Source: Inia geoffrensis
Taxonomy: Eukaryota > Chordata > Mammalia > Artiodactyla > Iniidae
DNA: 64,000 nt
Assembly (NCBI GenBank): GCA_036417435.1
Contig: CM070900.1
Coordinates: forward strand, 118,808,315-118,872,314
Reading direction: 5' to 3'
The notes under the pieces were generated by a model that did no database searches, was not told the origin of the DNA, and saw nothing but the letters and a program-made list of their open reading frames with translations. Of the stretch, positions 46,445 through 59,800 are shown one piece after another (position 1 is the stretch's first letter; each line of letters begins with the position of its first letter). The translations under genes were made by a program, and so were the position numbers.

Positions 46445-47875
46445 TTATTTTTTAGATAACTAGGATATGTTTGATGGAAAAATGATTTATGAAGGTACAT
46501 AAAACAAGATCAATTCACCTTTTTTTGCCCAATTTTTCTGCTCCTATATCTCACTATAGTATTGAAAATCTTCAGCTAAGCTGTTTATTGAGATATTTTT
46601 ATTGTCTAATTACCTGCATTAAATAATTAGAAGATGCTAATAGCTGTTTTTTCTTTTTTAAACAGAGTAGCCAGTACAGTCTAAAAGAAGTTATATGAAA
46701 AGGAAAATGGTTAGTCTGTAAAGTAGAAAGACAGAGGTAACAGAAAATACTATAGGAGTAAAAGGAGAAAAATAAGTGTTTTACTTACAAGGTATTTCAC
46801 ATGGATAGGTCAGAGGACAGTAATAGTAGTAGTTGTAAAAATTTTTTCTTTATTTTTTCTTTTACAACTAAGTATGCATGGAGGAAAGTATCATATTAGC
46901 TGTTATTTTCCTGGCATTTAACAATGCCTTTGCTGAATGTACAGATTCCTTCATTTCCTATAGCTAACAAAACATAGGTCATAGAAATACAAAAACATTA
47001 TTTCACTAAGTGAATAAATGCATGAATGAGAAATCACTGAATAAGTAATTAGAGTTGATGTAGAGCTTAAGAAAGTGTTCAAAAAAAGAAGAGAAGGTAC
47101 AGATGTCCATAGAATTCTCATCAGTTTTCCTTCTGAATGCAAGGTTCAAGTCTATTGCGCTCTTGTCAGTGCTAAAGAGTTCTGAGGAGGTAGCTGACTA
47201 CTATTACCTCTACGGAAATGTTTCTTTTTCCACCCATCTCCTTCTCCAAGGTACTCTTTAGTATCATTAAAAATGTGTTCAAAAGAAGTAAGTAAAATTA
47301 GGAAATGATGGAGGAAAAAGTTGGTACAGAAAATTAGAGTCCTTTGAACATTCATGTACACTTTAAAGTGGTGATGAGAGAAGTTAAAGAATATATATTC
47401 ACAGGGAGAAGATAATCCAGAAGATATGATAGATGATTAATGGTGATATTAACTGTTAACATGCAAAGAAGTCTCTGCATTTCAGAGATACAAAAAAGAA
47501 GAAAATAGTGAATTTGATCCTAATCAGATTAAACAAGTAACTGAAAAAGTAAATTTGTTAAATTTAAAAATTCCTTTTGGAACTATTTTATTTTTCTAAC
47601 ATAAGTCCTTAATTCTATAAATTCATCTTCAAGTCCTATTTTTAGCTACATAGTTAATGTGTTGTTTTTAATTTTATTCAATTAAATTTTTTTTTAATTT
47701 CCTTTACTCATGTATTTTTCATTTTAGAAACATGTTGCATGATTTATGCAATCATTTAGAGAAATTCTAGTTACCTTTCTTTCAACACGTATAATTTTTC
47801 TTGTGGATAGAGAAAATAGTTTATATGATCACAATTCTTTAAAATTATCTTAAATTTCTTCATAACTACCTCTTA
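46445..47875. other. AT-rich DNA, nothing recognised
   Basis: No recognised gene or repeat. Confidence 0.45.
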
Positions 47876-47879
47876 TTAC

Positions 47880-49104
47880 CCCTTTAATGTCTGTAGGGTT
47901 CATAGTGAATTTCTCTTCTTCAAATAAACTTATAAATTTTCTTCTTGATCAGTTTTACTGGGGTTTGCTTAATTTTATCACTCTCTTCACAAAACAAAGT
48001 TTTGACTCTGTTGATTTTATCTTTGATTCATATTTCTGCAGCTATCCACATTATTTTCTTCCTTCTACCTTCTCTGAGTTTTCTTCCTACTTCAGTTTAA
48101 AGATTAGAGTAGATTTGCATCCCCTCTTCATCTGAAGCTATAAATTTTTCTCTATGCACTGCTTTAGCAACAACTTCCGCTGTCATATTTTTATTATTAT
48201 TCAACCCACAAATGACCAATGCCATGAATAAAAAAGTTACTAAGAGTATAGATTGGATTCTACTGCAATTAAATGATGAATAATTACAATTTTATGTAGA
48301 TGTATTTGATAACTTAGATGAAATGGAAATAGTCCTTGAAAGATACACCCCAAAATAGATAACTAGAACATCTCTACATTTCATAACAAGATTCAATCAG
48401 TAGTTTAAAATCCTTCCAATAAAGAAAACCCCAGGACCAAAAAACTTGTGGTGAATTTTACCAAATGTTAAAGGGAGGAGTAATACCAATTATTCATAAG
48501 TTCTTCCAGGAAGTAGAAAAGGAGGAAACAATTTCCCACTTATTTTATGAAGCCAGAATTGTTGTGATAACAAACCCAAAGATATTATGAGTAAAAACAA
48601 ACAAAAACAGTATGGATGACTATTGTCATGGACATAGAAGTAAAAATTCCTTAAGAATATTAGCAAAATGAATCAGCGATATGTAAAAGAATAATACACT
48701 ATAACCAAATGTGCTTTATTGTCAGGATACAGGTTTGCTCGACATTTTAAAATAAATCACTGTGAGCCACCATATTAACAAAACAATTTGAAAAACAATT
48801 TGATCATCTTAATAGATGTAGAAAATGATATTAGATAAAATTTAACATCATTTATGATGAAAAACTCAGAAACTAGGAATAGGAGCAAATGCCCTCAACA
48901 TGATAGAGAGCATTTACAGAAATGCATACTTAATGTTCGTCTTAATGCTGAGGCTGAAAGCTATTTTCTGAGATCAGGTTTAGTGCAAGTATATCCAAAC
49001 TCACAATCCTATTTAACATTGTACTAGAGGTCTTAGCTAAAGCAATAAGCTTGAGAAATTATTGAAATGCATACAGATTGGAAAGGCAGGAGTAGAAAGT
49101 TTTT
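47880..49104 (+). mobile_element. Ancient L1 fragment with 5' inversion
   Basis: 47880 to about 48200 is antisense old L1 ORF2 (AATGTCTGTAGGGTTCATAG, TTTTACTGGGGTTTGC, AAACAAAGTTTTGACTCTGT), the linker upstream of the reverse transcriptase. From about 48215 the strand switches to sense, and 48300-49104 carries the reverse transcriptase region (AACTTAGATGAAATGG, CCCAGGACCAAAAAACTTG). In L1 order the inverted part lies just upstream of the sense part, as in twin priming. Many substitutions show great age. Confidence 0.6.
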
Positions 49105-49114
49105 GAGTTAGGAG

Positions 49115-49362
49115 GGTTTTTTTCAAAGAAACCAAATTAATTAATTAATTAATTAATTTTTTGCCCTAGAAGCAGTATTATTTTTTTTTTTACTTCTTTA
49201 TTGAAGTATAATTGCTTTACAATAGTGTGTTAGTTTCTGCTTTATAACAAAGTGAATCAGCTATACATATACATATATCCCCATATCTCTTCCCTCTTGT
49301 GTCTCCCTCCCACCCTCCCTATCCTCGGTGCTTTGTGACCACTTAGAGGGGTGGGATAGGAA
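49115..49362 (-). mobile_element. Short L1 3' end with tiny inversion and extra 3' sequence
   Basis: 49181-49323 is antisense L1 3'UTR (ACTTCTTTATTGAAGTATAA to CACCCTCCCTATCC). 49324-49360 is the adjoining L1 piece in the opposite orientation (CGGTGCTTTGTGACCACTTA). Left of the T run (about 49180) lie about 55 non-L1 bases with (AATT)n and a second T run. Flanking GAGTTAGGAG copies (49105-49114 and 49363-49372) bound the whole block. Confidence 0.75.
49138..49160. repeat. (AATT)n microsatellite
   Basis: Five to six AATT units between the two T runs of the short L1 insertion. Confidence 0.92.
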
Positions 49363-49372
49363 GAGTTAGGAG

Positions 49373-50239
49373 TTTTAAGCCACCTTTCTTTAATATAAAT
49401 TGATCTCAAAATTATTTCCATTTTCCCAGTAAGTACATTCTTGATGTAATGCTTTATAAGTATCTGACACCACACTTTAGATCAAATTAAGTATACATAT
49501 ACTTTCTTATTTGCTCTTCACCTCCCCTCTCTTTATGTCTATACTCATATTCTTACTCTTAAAGACAGCTCCTGAAAATTATATCATATTGCAAAGAATT
49601 TAGTCTAATAATGGGAATTTCAGTTAACATGTAATGTCTGTACAGGAGACATTTGGAACCAGTCATATCTTACAGGGCATTCTACTTCAAAATTTAAAAT
49701 ATTTTCAGCTGGTACTTCTTAACACTTAGTGCTTAGTCATTGCTTTCTCCTGGCTGGAGGAAGTCCCCTTCAAGACCAAAATTATGTAGAGGTAAAATCA
49801 AGACAGAGAGTTTATTTAATATAGCATTATCATCATGATGGACCTGGCTTTATACATTAACATTCTACACTTAGCTAATATATGTAGAGATATTCCTTTT
49901 ACATAGAAAAATTATATTAGATAGCTAATAATAAATTTTTTAAATAATCAATTTATTGACTACATATTGTCTGTCAGTTATAGGCACTGGTACAGGCAAA
50001 TAAATTTGCTTTCCCCATTCATCTTTATGTTTTAAAAAACTGTACCTCATATTATTTCTCTTATATTCAGGTATATTTTATAAATAGTCCATGAATATTG
50101 ATAAAGTGGAAAGCTCTCCTTTGCTCTTCACCAATTTATTTAAACCTGATTTTATTGATATTTGTGTTAGAAGTTTCAGTGGACATGCAAAAGAAAAGCC
50201 GAACTGACTTCTAATAAGTTTCTGCCCCTCTCAGATTTC
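49373..50239. other. AT-rich DNA, nothing recognised
   Basis: No recognised gene or repeat. Confidence 0.45.
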
Positions 50240-52775
50240 TAATAAAGTATTTATTAATTTATTTAATTTTTTAACTATATAAGTTTCAGGAGTACTATGG
50301 CATTATAATTCAACATTTGTATACACTACAAAGTGTTAACCATCACAAGTCTAGTTACCATCCATCACCACACAGTTGTCCCTCTTCCCCCATTTCACCC
50401 CCCCCAACGCTTTCTTTGCTGGTAACCACTTATCTGTTCTCTGTATCTGTGAGTTTGTTTCGTTTTAATTTTTTTGCTTGTTTTGTTTTTTTAGATTCCA
50501 TATATGAGTGAAATCACATGGTATTTGTGTTTCTCCATCTGACTTATTTCACTTAGGACAGTACCTTCATGGTCCATCCATGTTGTTGCAAATGACAGGA
50601 TTTCATTCTTTTTTGTGGCTGAGTAGTATTCCATTGTGTGTGTGCATGTGTGTGTGTACACAACACCTTTTTTATCCATTCATCCATCTATGGACACTTA
50701 AGTTGTTTTCATATCTTGGCTATTGTAAATATTGCTGCAATGAACATAGGGGTGCACATATCTTTCGGAATTAGTGTTTTGTGCTCTTTGGATAAATACC
50801 CAGAAGTGGAGTAGCTACATCACATGGTAGTTCTATTCTTAATCTAAGGAATCTCCATACTGTTTTCCATAGTGACTGCACCAATTTATAGTTCCACCAA
50901 CAGTGCACAAGGGTTCCCTTTTCTTCACATCCTCTTCAACATTTGTTATTTCTTCTCTTTTTAATAGTGGCCATACTAACAGGTATGAGATGATATCTCA
51001 TTGTGGTTTTGCTTTAAATTTTCATAATAATGAGTGATTTTGAACATTTTTTAATGTGCCTGTTGGCCATCTGTATGTTTTCTTTGGAAAAATGTCTGTT
51101 CAGATCCCCTGCCTAATTTTTAACTGGGTTATTTGGGTTTTTTTTGTTGTTGTTGTTGAATTGTATGAGTTCCTTATATATTTTGGATACAAATCCCTTA
51201 CTGAATATATGATTTGCAAATATTTTCTCCCATTCAGTAGGTTGCCTTTTTGTTTTGATGATGATTTCCTTTATTTTGCAGCAGTTTATTAGTTTGATGT
51301 AATCCCATTTGTTTATTTTTGCTTTTGTTTTTTTCCTTGCTTTGGAATCAGATTCACAAAAAACAATGTGAATGAGGTTATTGCCTATATTTTCTTCTAG
51401 GAATTTTACGGTTTTGGGTATTACATTCAAGTCTATATTCCTTTTTGATTTAATTTTTGTGTATGGTGTAAGACAGTGGTCTTTGCATGTGGCTGTACAG
51501 TTTCCCCTACACCATTTATTTAAGAGACTATTCTTTTTCTATTGTATGTTCTTTGCTCCTTTGTTATAAATTAATTGTTCATATATGTGTAGGTTTATTT
51601 CTGAACTGTTCTGTTGATCTGTGTGTCTGTTTTTGTGCCAGTACCATACTGTTTTGATTACTAGAGCTTTGCAGTATAGTTTGAAAACAGTCATCATAAT
51701 ACCTCCAGCTTTGTTTTTCTTCCTCAAGATTGCTTTGACCATTTTGGGTCTTTTGTGTTTCCATGCAATTTAAGAATTATTTGTTCTAGTTCTGTGAAAT
51801 ATGCCATTTGTATTTTGATAGGGATTACACTGAATCTATAGATGGCTTTGGGTAGTATTAATATTTTAACAACATTAATTCTTTAGTTGTATGTTGTTTA
51901 GTTTTACATGTTTGTGCTTTTTCCAGTTTTCTTCCTTAATTGAATTTTAAATTACTAGTATTGGGGTAGGGAAAGATATTTTATATGATTTCAGTCTTCT
52001 TAATTTTTGGAGAATTGGTTTGAGACCTAGAACGTGACATATCATGGAGATTGTTTCATGTGCACTTGAAAAAAGTGTGTATTCTGTTTTTTTAGGATGG
52101 AATGTTCTGTAGATATGTATTTAGTTCAGCTGATCTTCTGTGTCATTTCTTCCACTCCATGAACAAAAATATCTTATTCTATTTGTGTATTCTTCAATTT
52201 CTTTCATAAGAGTCTTATAGTTTTCAACATATGTGTCTTTCACCTTCTTGGTTAAATTTATTCCTAGATATTTTATTTTTTTGGTGCAATTATAAATGAG
52301 ATTGTTTTCTTAATTTCTTTTTCTGATAGTTCATTATTAGTATAGAGAAATGCCACATATTTCTGTATATTGATTTCATATCCTCTGACTTTACTGAATT
52401 CATTTATTAGTTCTATCAGTTTTTTGATGGAGCCCTTACAGTTTTCTATATATAGTATCCTATCATCTGCAAATAGTGACAGTTATACTTCTTCCTTTCT
52501 AATTTGGATGCCTTTCATTTCCTTTTCTTGTCTCATTGTTGTGGCTAGGAATTCTAATACTAGTTTAATAAAAGTGGCAAGAGTGGGCATTCTTGTCTTT
52601 TTCCTGATCTTAGAGAAAAAGCTTACAACTGTTGGTTTGTCATATATGGCCTTTGTTATGTTGAGGTATGTTCCCTCCCTCTATACCACTTTTTGACAGT
52701 TTTTTTTTTTTTATCATAAATGGATGTTATATTTTGTCAAATGCTTTTGCTGTATAGATTAAGATGATTAAAAAA
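50240..52775 (-). mobile_element. Old L1, 3' UTR and ORF2, 5'-truncated
   Basis: Antisense L1 of an older subfamily: 3'UTR (TTTGTATACACTACAAAGTG, CTAGTTACCATCCATCACC), the ORF2 C-terminal end (50491-50679), middle ORF2 pieces (51113-51430 and 51539-51764), and the reverse transcriptase region (52150-52775, with CATCTGCAAATAGTGACAGT covering the FADD codons). ORF2 order is broken at 51884-52146 by L1 sequence from the endonuclease-RT linker. Many frameshifts are present. Confidence 0.88.
50630..50662. repeat. (GT)n-rich stretch in old L1
   Basis: GTGTGTGTGCATGTGTGTGTGT within the L1 ORF2 end. It expands a TATATGTG motif normally present there. Confidence 0.85.
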
Positions 52776-52804
52776 TAATTATTTTGATACTAGTAGTTGT
52801 TTTC

Positions 52805-53025
52805 ATGCTAGTAACAATAGCTTCTATTTATTGAGCATTTACTACATGACTGCACCATGTTGTTTACAATTGTATTCACAACAACCCTATGAAATTGGTA
52901 AGGAATTATCCTTATGTTTAAATACAGGCATAAGAAAATAAGATACCTTTCCTAAGTTCACATAGCTGCTATGGTTCACGTCTGACTGCTTGAACTAAAA
53001 ATCACTCTAACCAGAGCTTTTTTTA
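52805..53025 (+). mobile_element. MIR SINE
   Basis: MIR-like from CTATTTATTGAGCATTTACT through CACAACAACCCTATGAAATT, AAGATACCTTTCCTAAGTTC and ACATAGCTGCTATGG to TCTAACCAGAGC. Diverged, with the core in the right order. Confidence 0.8.
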
Positions 53026-55920
53026 CATGCCATTACTTCCATTCCTATACAGAACACTAAGTTGAGGGTTTCAGAAAAAGAATAGTGTAGAATTCTTGCA
53101 TAATAGTTTCATCCCTGGCTAGGCTCAAAGGAATCCAAGAGATGGAAATGCATGCTCATATGTCTAATTTGTAGCATAGCTCTACTGAAAGAAACATATG
53201 TTCCTAAGTCAGATAAATATTGTTAATATTTTTAAAGTGTCCATCCTCTTTTAAAACCCATAGTGAAGTCCAATAAACTTGCATAAATGACTGAAATTTA
53301 GTGTGTGCAAAAGATAAGGTATGGACTTTAGAAATATTCAGAATATCTTCCCCCAACATGTTCTCCAAGGAAATAAATTTTCAGTACTTCCATGTTTATG
53401 AGTACTTCTATGCCTAAGCAATTCATACAAGGCAATCACACCTAGTTCATAAGGGTCCTTATCATTGGTATAGCCAGAGTTGGTGAGAGCTAGAAAGACC
53501 TTAGAGTTCATCTCATTTAAGAGAAAGGAAGCTGACAGGCTAAACAACTTATGTAAGTCTCACAAGTAAGCTGTTGACCCAGCATTAGAAATTGAGAATG
53601 TATGACATCAACTGCTATCTTGCTTAGTGTTTGCCAGCACGTTTGTAGCAGCAGAACTGGCTTATGACCAGCTCTCATCCCTCTCCCATCCACTAGCAGT
53701 CATTATCCTTGCACATTCTTCACTTGGGTAGGCTCCATATCATCACTGATAAGAAATAATTGTCACTCTCAGCAGAAATGCAGGGGAATGAATAGAGTTG
53801 ATATTCTCACTGTCAAAAGAACTTCTCCCCAAATCAGGGTTAAGTCACATTGATTAACAGGCATAAGCTTCTATCTGATATTGCCATTGATTGTCCTGCA
53901 TTTGCCTGTACTTCAGTAAAGGATTTCAGTTTCCAGAATCTGTGCTCAACTTTTTACAAGTTGAAAACATACTCTAACTAGTGAAATAAAAATGACAACA
54001 TGGATTTCCTCATTTCAATCTCTGACATGACCCTGCATCCACTACTGTTCTTTCTTAAATATTCAACTACATCATCTCATCCTAATTTGGTCAGCTAGTG
54101 CTGCTGACATAGCCTCACTCTGCCCCTCAGTCTGAAAGCATTGCAGCTCTCCACTGTGTTCTTGCCTAATAGATCATGACATTTTCTTTAATTGTATTTT
54201 TGTTTTACTCAAGAATGATTTTAAGAAAAGCAGCATATATTAAATATTCCCATAAGATAGGGTATTACTATTGAATAAACAGAAAATATATGCAAATCAG
54301 ACATTTCAGAGGTTATAATTTAAAAATGTCTTGTAATCAGATTGTTTAGTACATTATTTTCTAGTCAAAGTACCTAGTTGATATTGTGATGCATCAATTT
54401 AAAAAAAAAAGTAAAATCCTTTTCCAGGATTTTACTCAGGCTCACTCTGCCCTATCATCATCTTGCATTATAATAATCTCTGTAAGTTAATATTTAAGGA
54501 TGATTTAACTTAAATTCAAAATATATTTTATTTTGTGGCTTTTGGAAATCAATCTTACTTGACTACTGTGGCTATATTTTTGTGCACATTACTCAATAAC
54601 TACAACTGATTCAACCTGATTATCTAAGTGCATTGATTGCATTACCCATTTTTAAAGGATATAGAAACCAGGACGTGGTATTACTGTACCTTAGATTGCA
54701 AACTACCTCATTTTTTGATTTATTTTGTTTATGTTGTTCAGAGTACTTATCTAAATGGAGGTTTGATATATTTGGACTTCAAATCTAAGTTCTTGACTAC
54801 TTAGGAAGATCACCAAACTAAGTTTCTAACAAAGAGAAAGGTCTGCTAGCACTATTCTTTCAGCTTTCAGAGGGTGACATAATTTTGAAATTATTCAGAG
54901 AATACTATTATATAAAGGGCTTGAAATTTGTAATTGCTAGGCTACTGTGTAGAAAAGAAGTGTGAATGACACTTGCCTGTGCAAGTAAGAGAGAATTAGA
55001 GCAATCAAGTGTTTTTTAAGACATCAGGAAAAAGGATTTAATTTGCAACCACAGGACTACCATTAATAATTATTTTTATACATTAAAAAAACAGACATGC
55101 CTATGAAAGCTAGAGTTCTATAATTTATTTGAAAGGAGGTGATTTAAGAAATTTGCAAATTAATATTGATTTGAGATCAGGTTAAATGTAATATGAAACA
55201 ACAAAACATTTTTTTCTGCCTTTTAAAAATGTTTTTCTTTAAACTAGTATATAACAATCTCCACAGCCTTTTATTAGAACTGAATTGCAATATAGTTTAA
55301 GTGCAGCAAGCTGAAAGGAAGATTTGGTAGAAAACAAAATGAATCTTTGATGGAAAAAAATTAACAAAGAGAGAGGGGATGAGTCAAAGGATAATCTCTT
55401 AGACTTACTTCCTGCTACACGTTTTTGTAACTTCAGTTTGTTTATCTGTTCCAATTCCTACTAATGTTTTATTGCTATCTTTATAAGTCTTCATTGAACA
55501 CTATTTCCCCAGACACTTATCTGCCATTCTGATAAATCTGGTAATTCCCTCAACAATCCATAGCTCAAGTTTTTCAATTACATTCCTTGGCAGTAATGTT
55601 GTCTTAAAGCAATTCTAAATTCAGAGATATTGATGGTATGGAATGTATTCTTGCTCACCTTGTTAGTTTATCTAAAGCTAAGCCACTGTTCAAACTTCAG
55701 ATTTTATGCCATTCTCACAGAATTATATTATCTATGTAACTTATCCCAAAAGACCAAGCCAGTCACTGAAATTTTCTTTTGATTTTTCCTCAAGTATACA
55801 TAGCCACAAAAATCAACGTCACATACAATAAATACATAATCCATTAACATGTTTATAAAAGTAATCTGTTATTGTTTTGTTCCAAGAATCAAAGAATCCT
55901 TACTGCTGTTAATAGCCTTT
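53026..55920. other. Unassigned DNA
   Basis: About 2.9 kb without a recognised gene. 53500-53600 weakly resembles a MIR-type remnant (GAGAAAGGAAGCTGACAGGC). Otherwise nothing identifiable. Confidence 0.4.
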
Positions 55921-55927
55921 TATTTAT

Positions 55928-56278
55928 TGTATGGGCCAAATGTTTGCATCCCTTCCAAATTTTTAGGTTGAAGACCTAAGTCCCAATGTGGCTGTATTTG
56001 GAGATAGGGCCTGTCAGGAGATGATAAAAGTTAAATGAGGTTGCAAAGTAGGTCCCTAATCTATAAAGGGTAGTAGCCTTATAAAAAGACAAAAAAATAT
56101 CAGAGCTCTCTCTCTCTCTACCATGGGAGAACACAGAGAGAAGTCTGCCAACTTCAAGCCAAGAAGAGAGCTCTTACAAAAACCGACCATGCTGCCACAC
56201 TGATCTTGGAATTACTAGCATCCAGAACTGTGAGAAGTGAATTTCATTGTATACAGTTGGGTAGCCTGACCTAAGACA
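55928..56278 (+). mobile_element. Solo LTR, MaLR-type (ERVL-MaLR class), TG...CA with 5-bp duplication
   Basis: It starts TGTATGGGCCAAATGTTTGC and ends GACCTAAGACA. It carries AATGTGGCTGTATTTGGAGA, TAAATGAGGTTGCAAAG, a TC run, and CATCCAGAACTGTGAGAAGT. TTTAT on both sides (55923-55927 and 56279-56283) is an exact 5-base target-site duplication, as expected for this class. No internal retroviral sequence remains. Confidence 0.85.
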
Positions 56279-56849
56279 TTTATTATGACATTATTTCCTA
56301 ATAGGTATTTTAATAACTATTTTCCTAGGGATTTTCTAAAACATGCATAGTGTTGCTATTATGGTGTAATTCCCCTGGTACATTAGAAAAAACTGTCGTA
56401 ATCCTCCAGCCATCTTACTCTTCCCATTCATTCGCCTACACCTACACGTATTGAGTATGTGTCTGAAATGTAAATGAAGTATAATTTCTTTTTAACATCT
56501 TTATTAGAGTGTAATTGCTTTACATTGTTGTGTTAGTTGCTGTTGTATAACAAAGTGAATCAGCTATACGTATACACATATCCCCATAACCCCTCCCTCT
56601 TGCATCTCCTTCCCACACTCCCTATCCCACCCTCCTAGGTGGTCACAAAGCACGGAGTTGATCTCCCTGTGCTATGCAGCTGCTTCCCATTAGCTACCTA
56701 TTTTACATTTGGTAGTGTATATATATCAGTGCCAATCTTTCACTTCGTCCCAGCTTCCCCTTCCCCTTCCCCATGTCCTCAAGTCCATTCTCTACATCTG
56801 CGGCTTTATTCCTGTCTTGCCCCTGGGTTCTACAGAACAATTTTTTTCT

Positions 56850-59800
56850 TTAGATTCCATATATATGTGTTAGCATACAGTATTTGTTTTTCTCTTCCTG
56901 ACTTACTTCACGCTGTATGACAGACTCTAGGTCCATCCACCTCACTACAAATAACTCAATTTCATTTTATTATGGCTGAATAATATTCCATTGTATATAT
57001 GTGCCACATCTTCCTTATTCATTCATCTGTTGATAGACACTTAGGTTGCTTCCATGTCCTGGCTACTGTAAATAGTGCTGCAATGAACATTGTGGTACAT
57101 GATTCTTTTTGAATTATGGTTTTCTCAGGGTATATGCCCAGTAGTGGAATTGCAGGGTCCTATGGTAGTTCTATTTTTAGTTTTGAAGGAATCTCCATAC
57201 TGTTCTCCATAGTGGCTGTATCAATTTACATTCCCACACACAGTGCAAGAGGTTTCCCATTTCTCCACACCCTCTGCAGCATTTATTGTTTGTAGATATT
57301 TTGATGATGGCCATTCTGAGTGGTGTGAGGTGATACCTCATTGTAGTTTTGATTTTCATTTCTCTAATGATTAGTGATGTTGAGCATTCTTTCAGGTGTT
57401 TGTTGGCAATCTGTACATCTTCTTTGGAGAAATGTCTATGTAGGTCTTCTGCCATTTTTGGATTGGGTTGTTTGTTTTTTTGATATTGAGCTGCATGAGC
57501 TGCTTGTATATTTTGCAGATTAATCCTTTTTCAGTTTCATATGCAAACATTTTCTCCCATACTGAGTGTTATCTTTTCATCTTGTTTATGGTTTCCTTTG
57601 ATGTGCAAAAGCTTTGAAGTTTCATTAGGTCCCATTTGTTTATTTCTGTTTTTATATCCATTTCTCTAGGAGGTGGGTCAAAAAGGATCTTTCTGTGATT
57701 TATGTCATAGAGTGTTCTGCCTATGTTTTCCTCTAAGAGTTTGATAGTGCCTGGCCTTACATTTAGGTCTTTAATCTATTTTGAGTTTATTTTTGTGTAT
57801 GGTGCTAAGGAGTGTTTTAATTTCATTCTTTTATATGTAGCTGTCCAGTGTTCCCAGCACCACTTATTCAAGAGGCTGTCTTTTCTCCACTGTATATTCT
57901 TGCCTCCTTTATCAAAAATAAGTTGACCATATGTGCATGGGTTTATCTCTCGGCTTTCTATCCTGTTCCACTGATCTATATATCTGTTTTCGTGCCAGTA
58001 CCATACTATCTTGATTACTGTATCTTCGTAGTATAGTCTGAAGTTCCGGAGCGTGATTCCTCCAGCTCCATTTTTTTCCCTCAAGATGGCTTTGGCTATT
58101 CAGGGTCTTTTGTGTTTCCATACAAATTGTGCAATTTTTTTTTTACTTCTGAGAAAAATGCCATTGGTAGTTTGATAGGGATTGCATTGAATATGTAGAT
58201 TGCTTTGGGTAATATAGTCATTTTCACAATCTTGAATCTTCCAGTCCAAGAACATGGTATAGCTCTCCATCTGTTTGTATCATCTTAATTTCTTTCACCA
58301 AGACCTTATAGTTTTCTGCAGACACATCTTTTGTCTCCTAGGTAGGTTTATTCCTAGGTATTTTATTCTTTTTGATGCAATGGTAAATTGGAGGGTTTCT
58401 TAAATTCTCTTTCAGATTTTTCATTATTAGTGTATAGGGAAGCAAGAGATTTCTGTGCATTAATTTTGTGTCCTGTTACTTTCCCAAATTTATTTATTAG
58501 CTCTAGTAGTTTTCTGGTAGCTTCTTGAGGTTTCTCAATGTACAGTATCATGTCATCTACAAACAGTGACAGTTTTACTTCTTTTCCAATTTGGATTCCT
58601 TTTTATGTCTTTTCATCTCTGAATGCTGTGGCTAAAACTTCCAAAGCTATGTTGAATAATAACGGTGAGAGTGGGCAACCTTGTCTTGTTCCTGAACTTA
58701 GTGGAAGTGGTTTCAGTTTTTCACCATTAAGAACAGTGTTGGCTGTAGGTTTGTCATATATGGCATTTGTTATGTTGAGGTAAGTTCCCTCTATGCCTAC
58801 TTTATGGAGGGTTTTTATCATAAATAGATGTTGAATTTTGTTGAAAGCTTTTTCTGCATCTATTGAGATGCTCATATGGTTTTTCTCCTTTAGTTTTTTA
58901 AAACGGTGTATCACATTGATTGATTTGCATATACTGAAGAATCCTTGCATTCCTGGGATAAACCCCACTTCATCATGATGTATGATCCCTTTAATGTACT
59001 GCTGGACTGTGAGAATTTTTGCATCTATGTTCATTAGTGATATTGGCCTATGGTTTTCTTTTTTTTGTAACGTGCTTGTCTGGTTTTGGTATCAGAATGA
59101 TGGTGGCCTCGTAGAATGAGTTTGGGAGTGTTCCTCCCCTGCTATATTTTGGAAGAGTCTGAGAAGGATAGGTGTTAGCTCTTCTCTAAATGTTTGATAG
59201 AATTCTCCTGGGAATCCATCTTGTCCTGGGCTTTTGTTTGTTGGAAGATTTTTAATCACAGTCTCAATTTCAGTGCTTGTGATTTGTCTGTTTATATTTT
59301 CTATTTCTTCCTGGTTCAGTCTCAGAAGGTTGTACTTTTCTATGAATTTGTCCATTTCTTCCACATTGTCCATTTTATTGATATATAGTTACTTGTAGTA
59401 ATCTCTCATGATCCTTTGTATTTATGCAATGTCAGTTGTTACTTCTTCTTTTCATTTCTAATTCTATTGATTTGAGTCTTCTCCCTTTTTTTCTTGATGA
59501 GTGTGCCTAATGGTTTATCAGTTTTGTTTATCTTCTCAAAGAACCAGCTTCTAGTCTTATTGATCTTTGCTATGGTTTCCTTCATTTCTTTTTCCTTTAT
59601 TTCTGATCTGGTCTTTATGATTTCTTTCCTTCTGCTAACTTTGGGGTTTTTTGTTCTTCTTTCTCTAATTGCTTTAGGTGTAAGGTAGGGTTGTTATTTG
59701 AGATGCTTCTAGTTTCTTCAGGTAGGATTGCATTACTATAAACTTCCCTCTTAGAACTGCTTTTGCTGCATCCCATAGGTTTGGGCAGTTGTGTTTTCAT

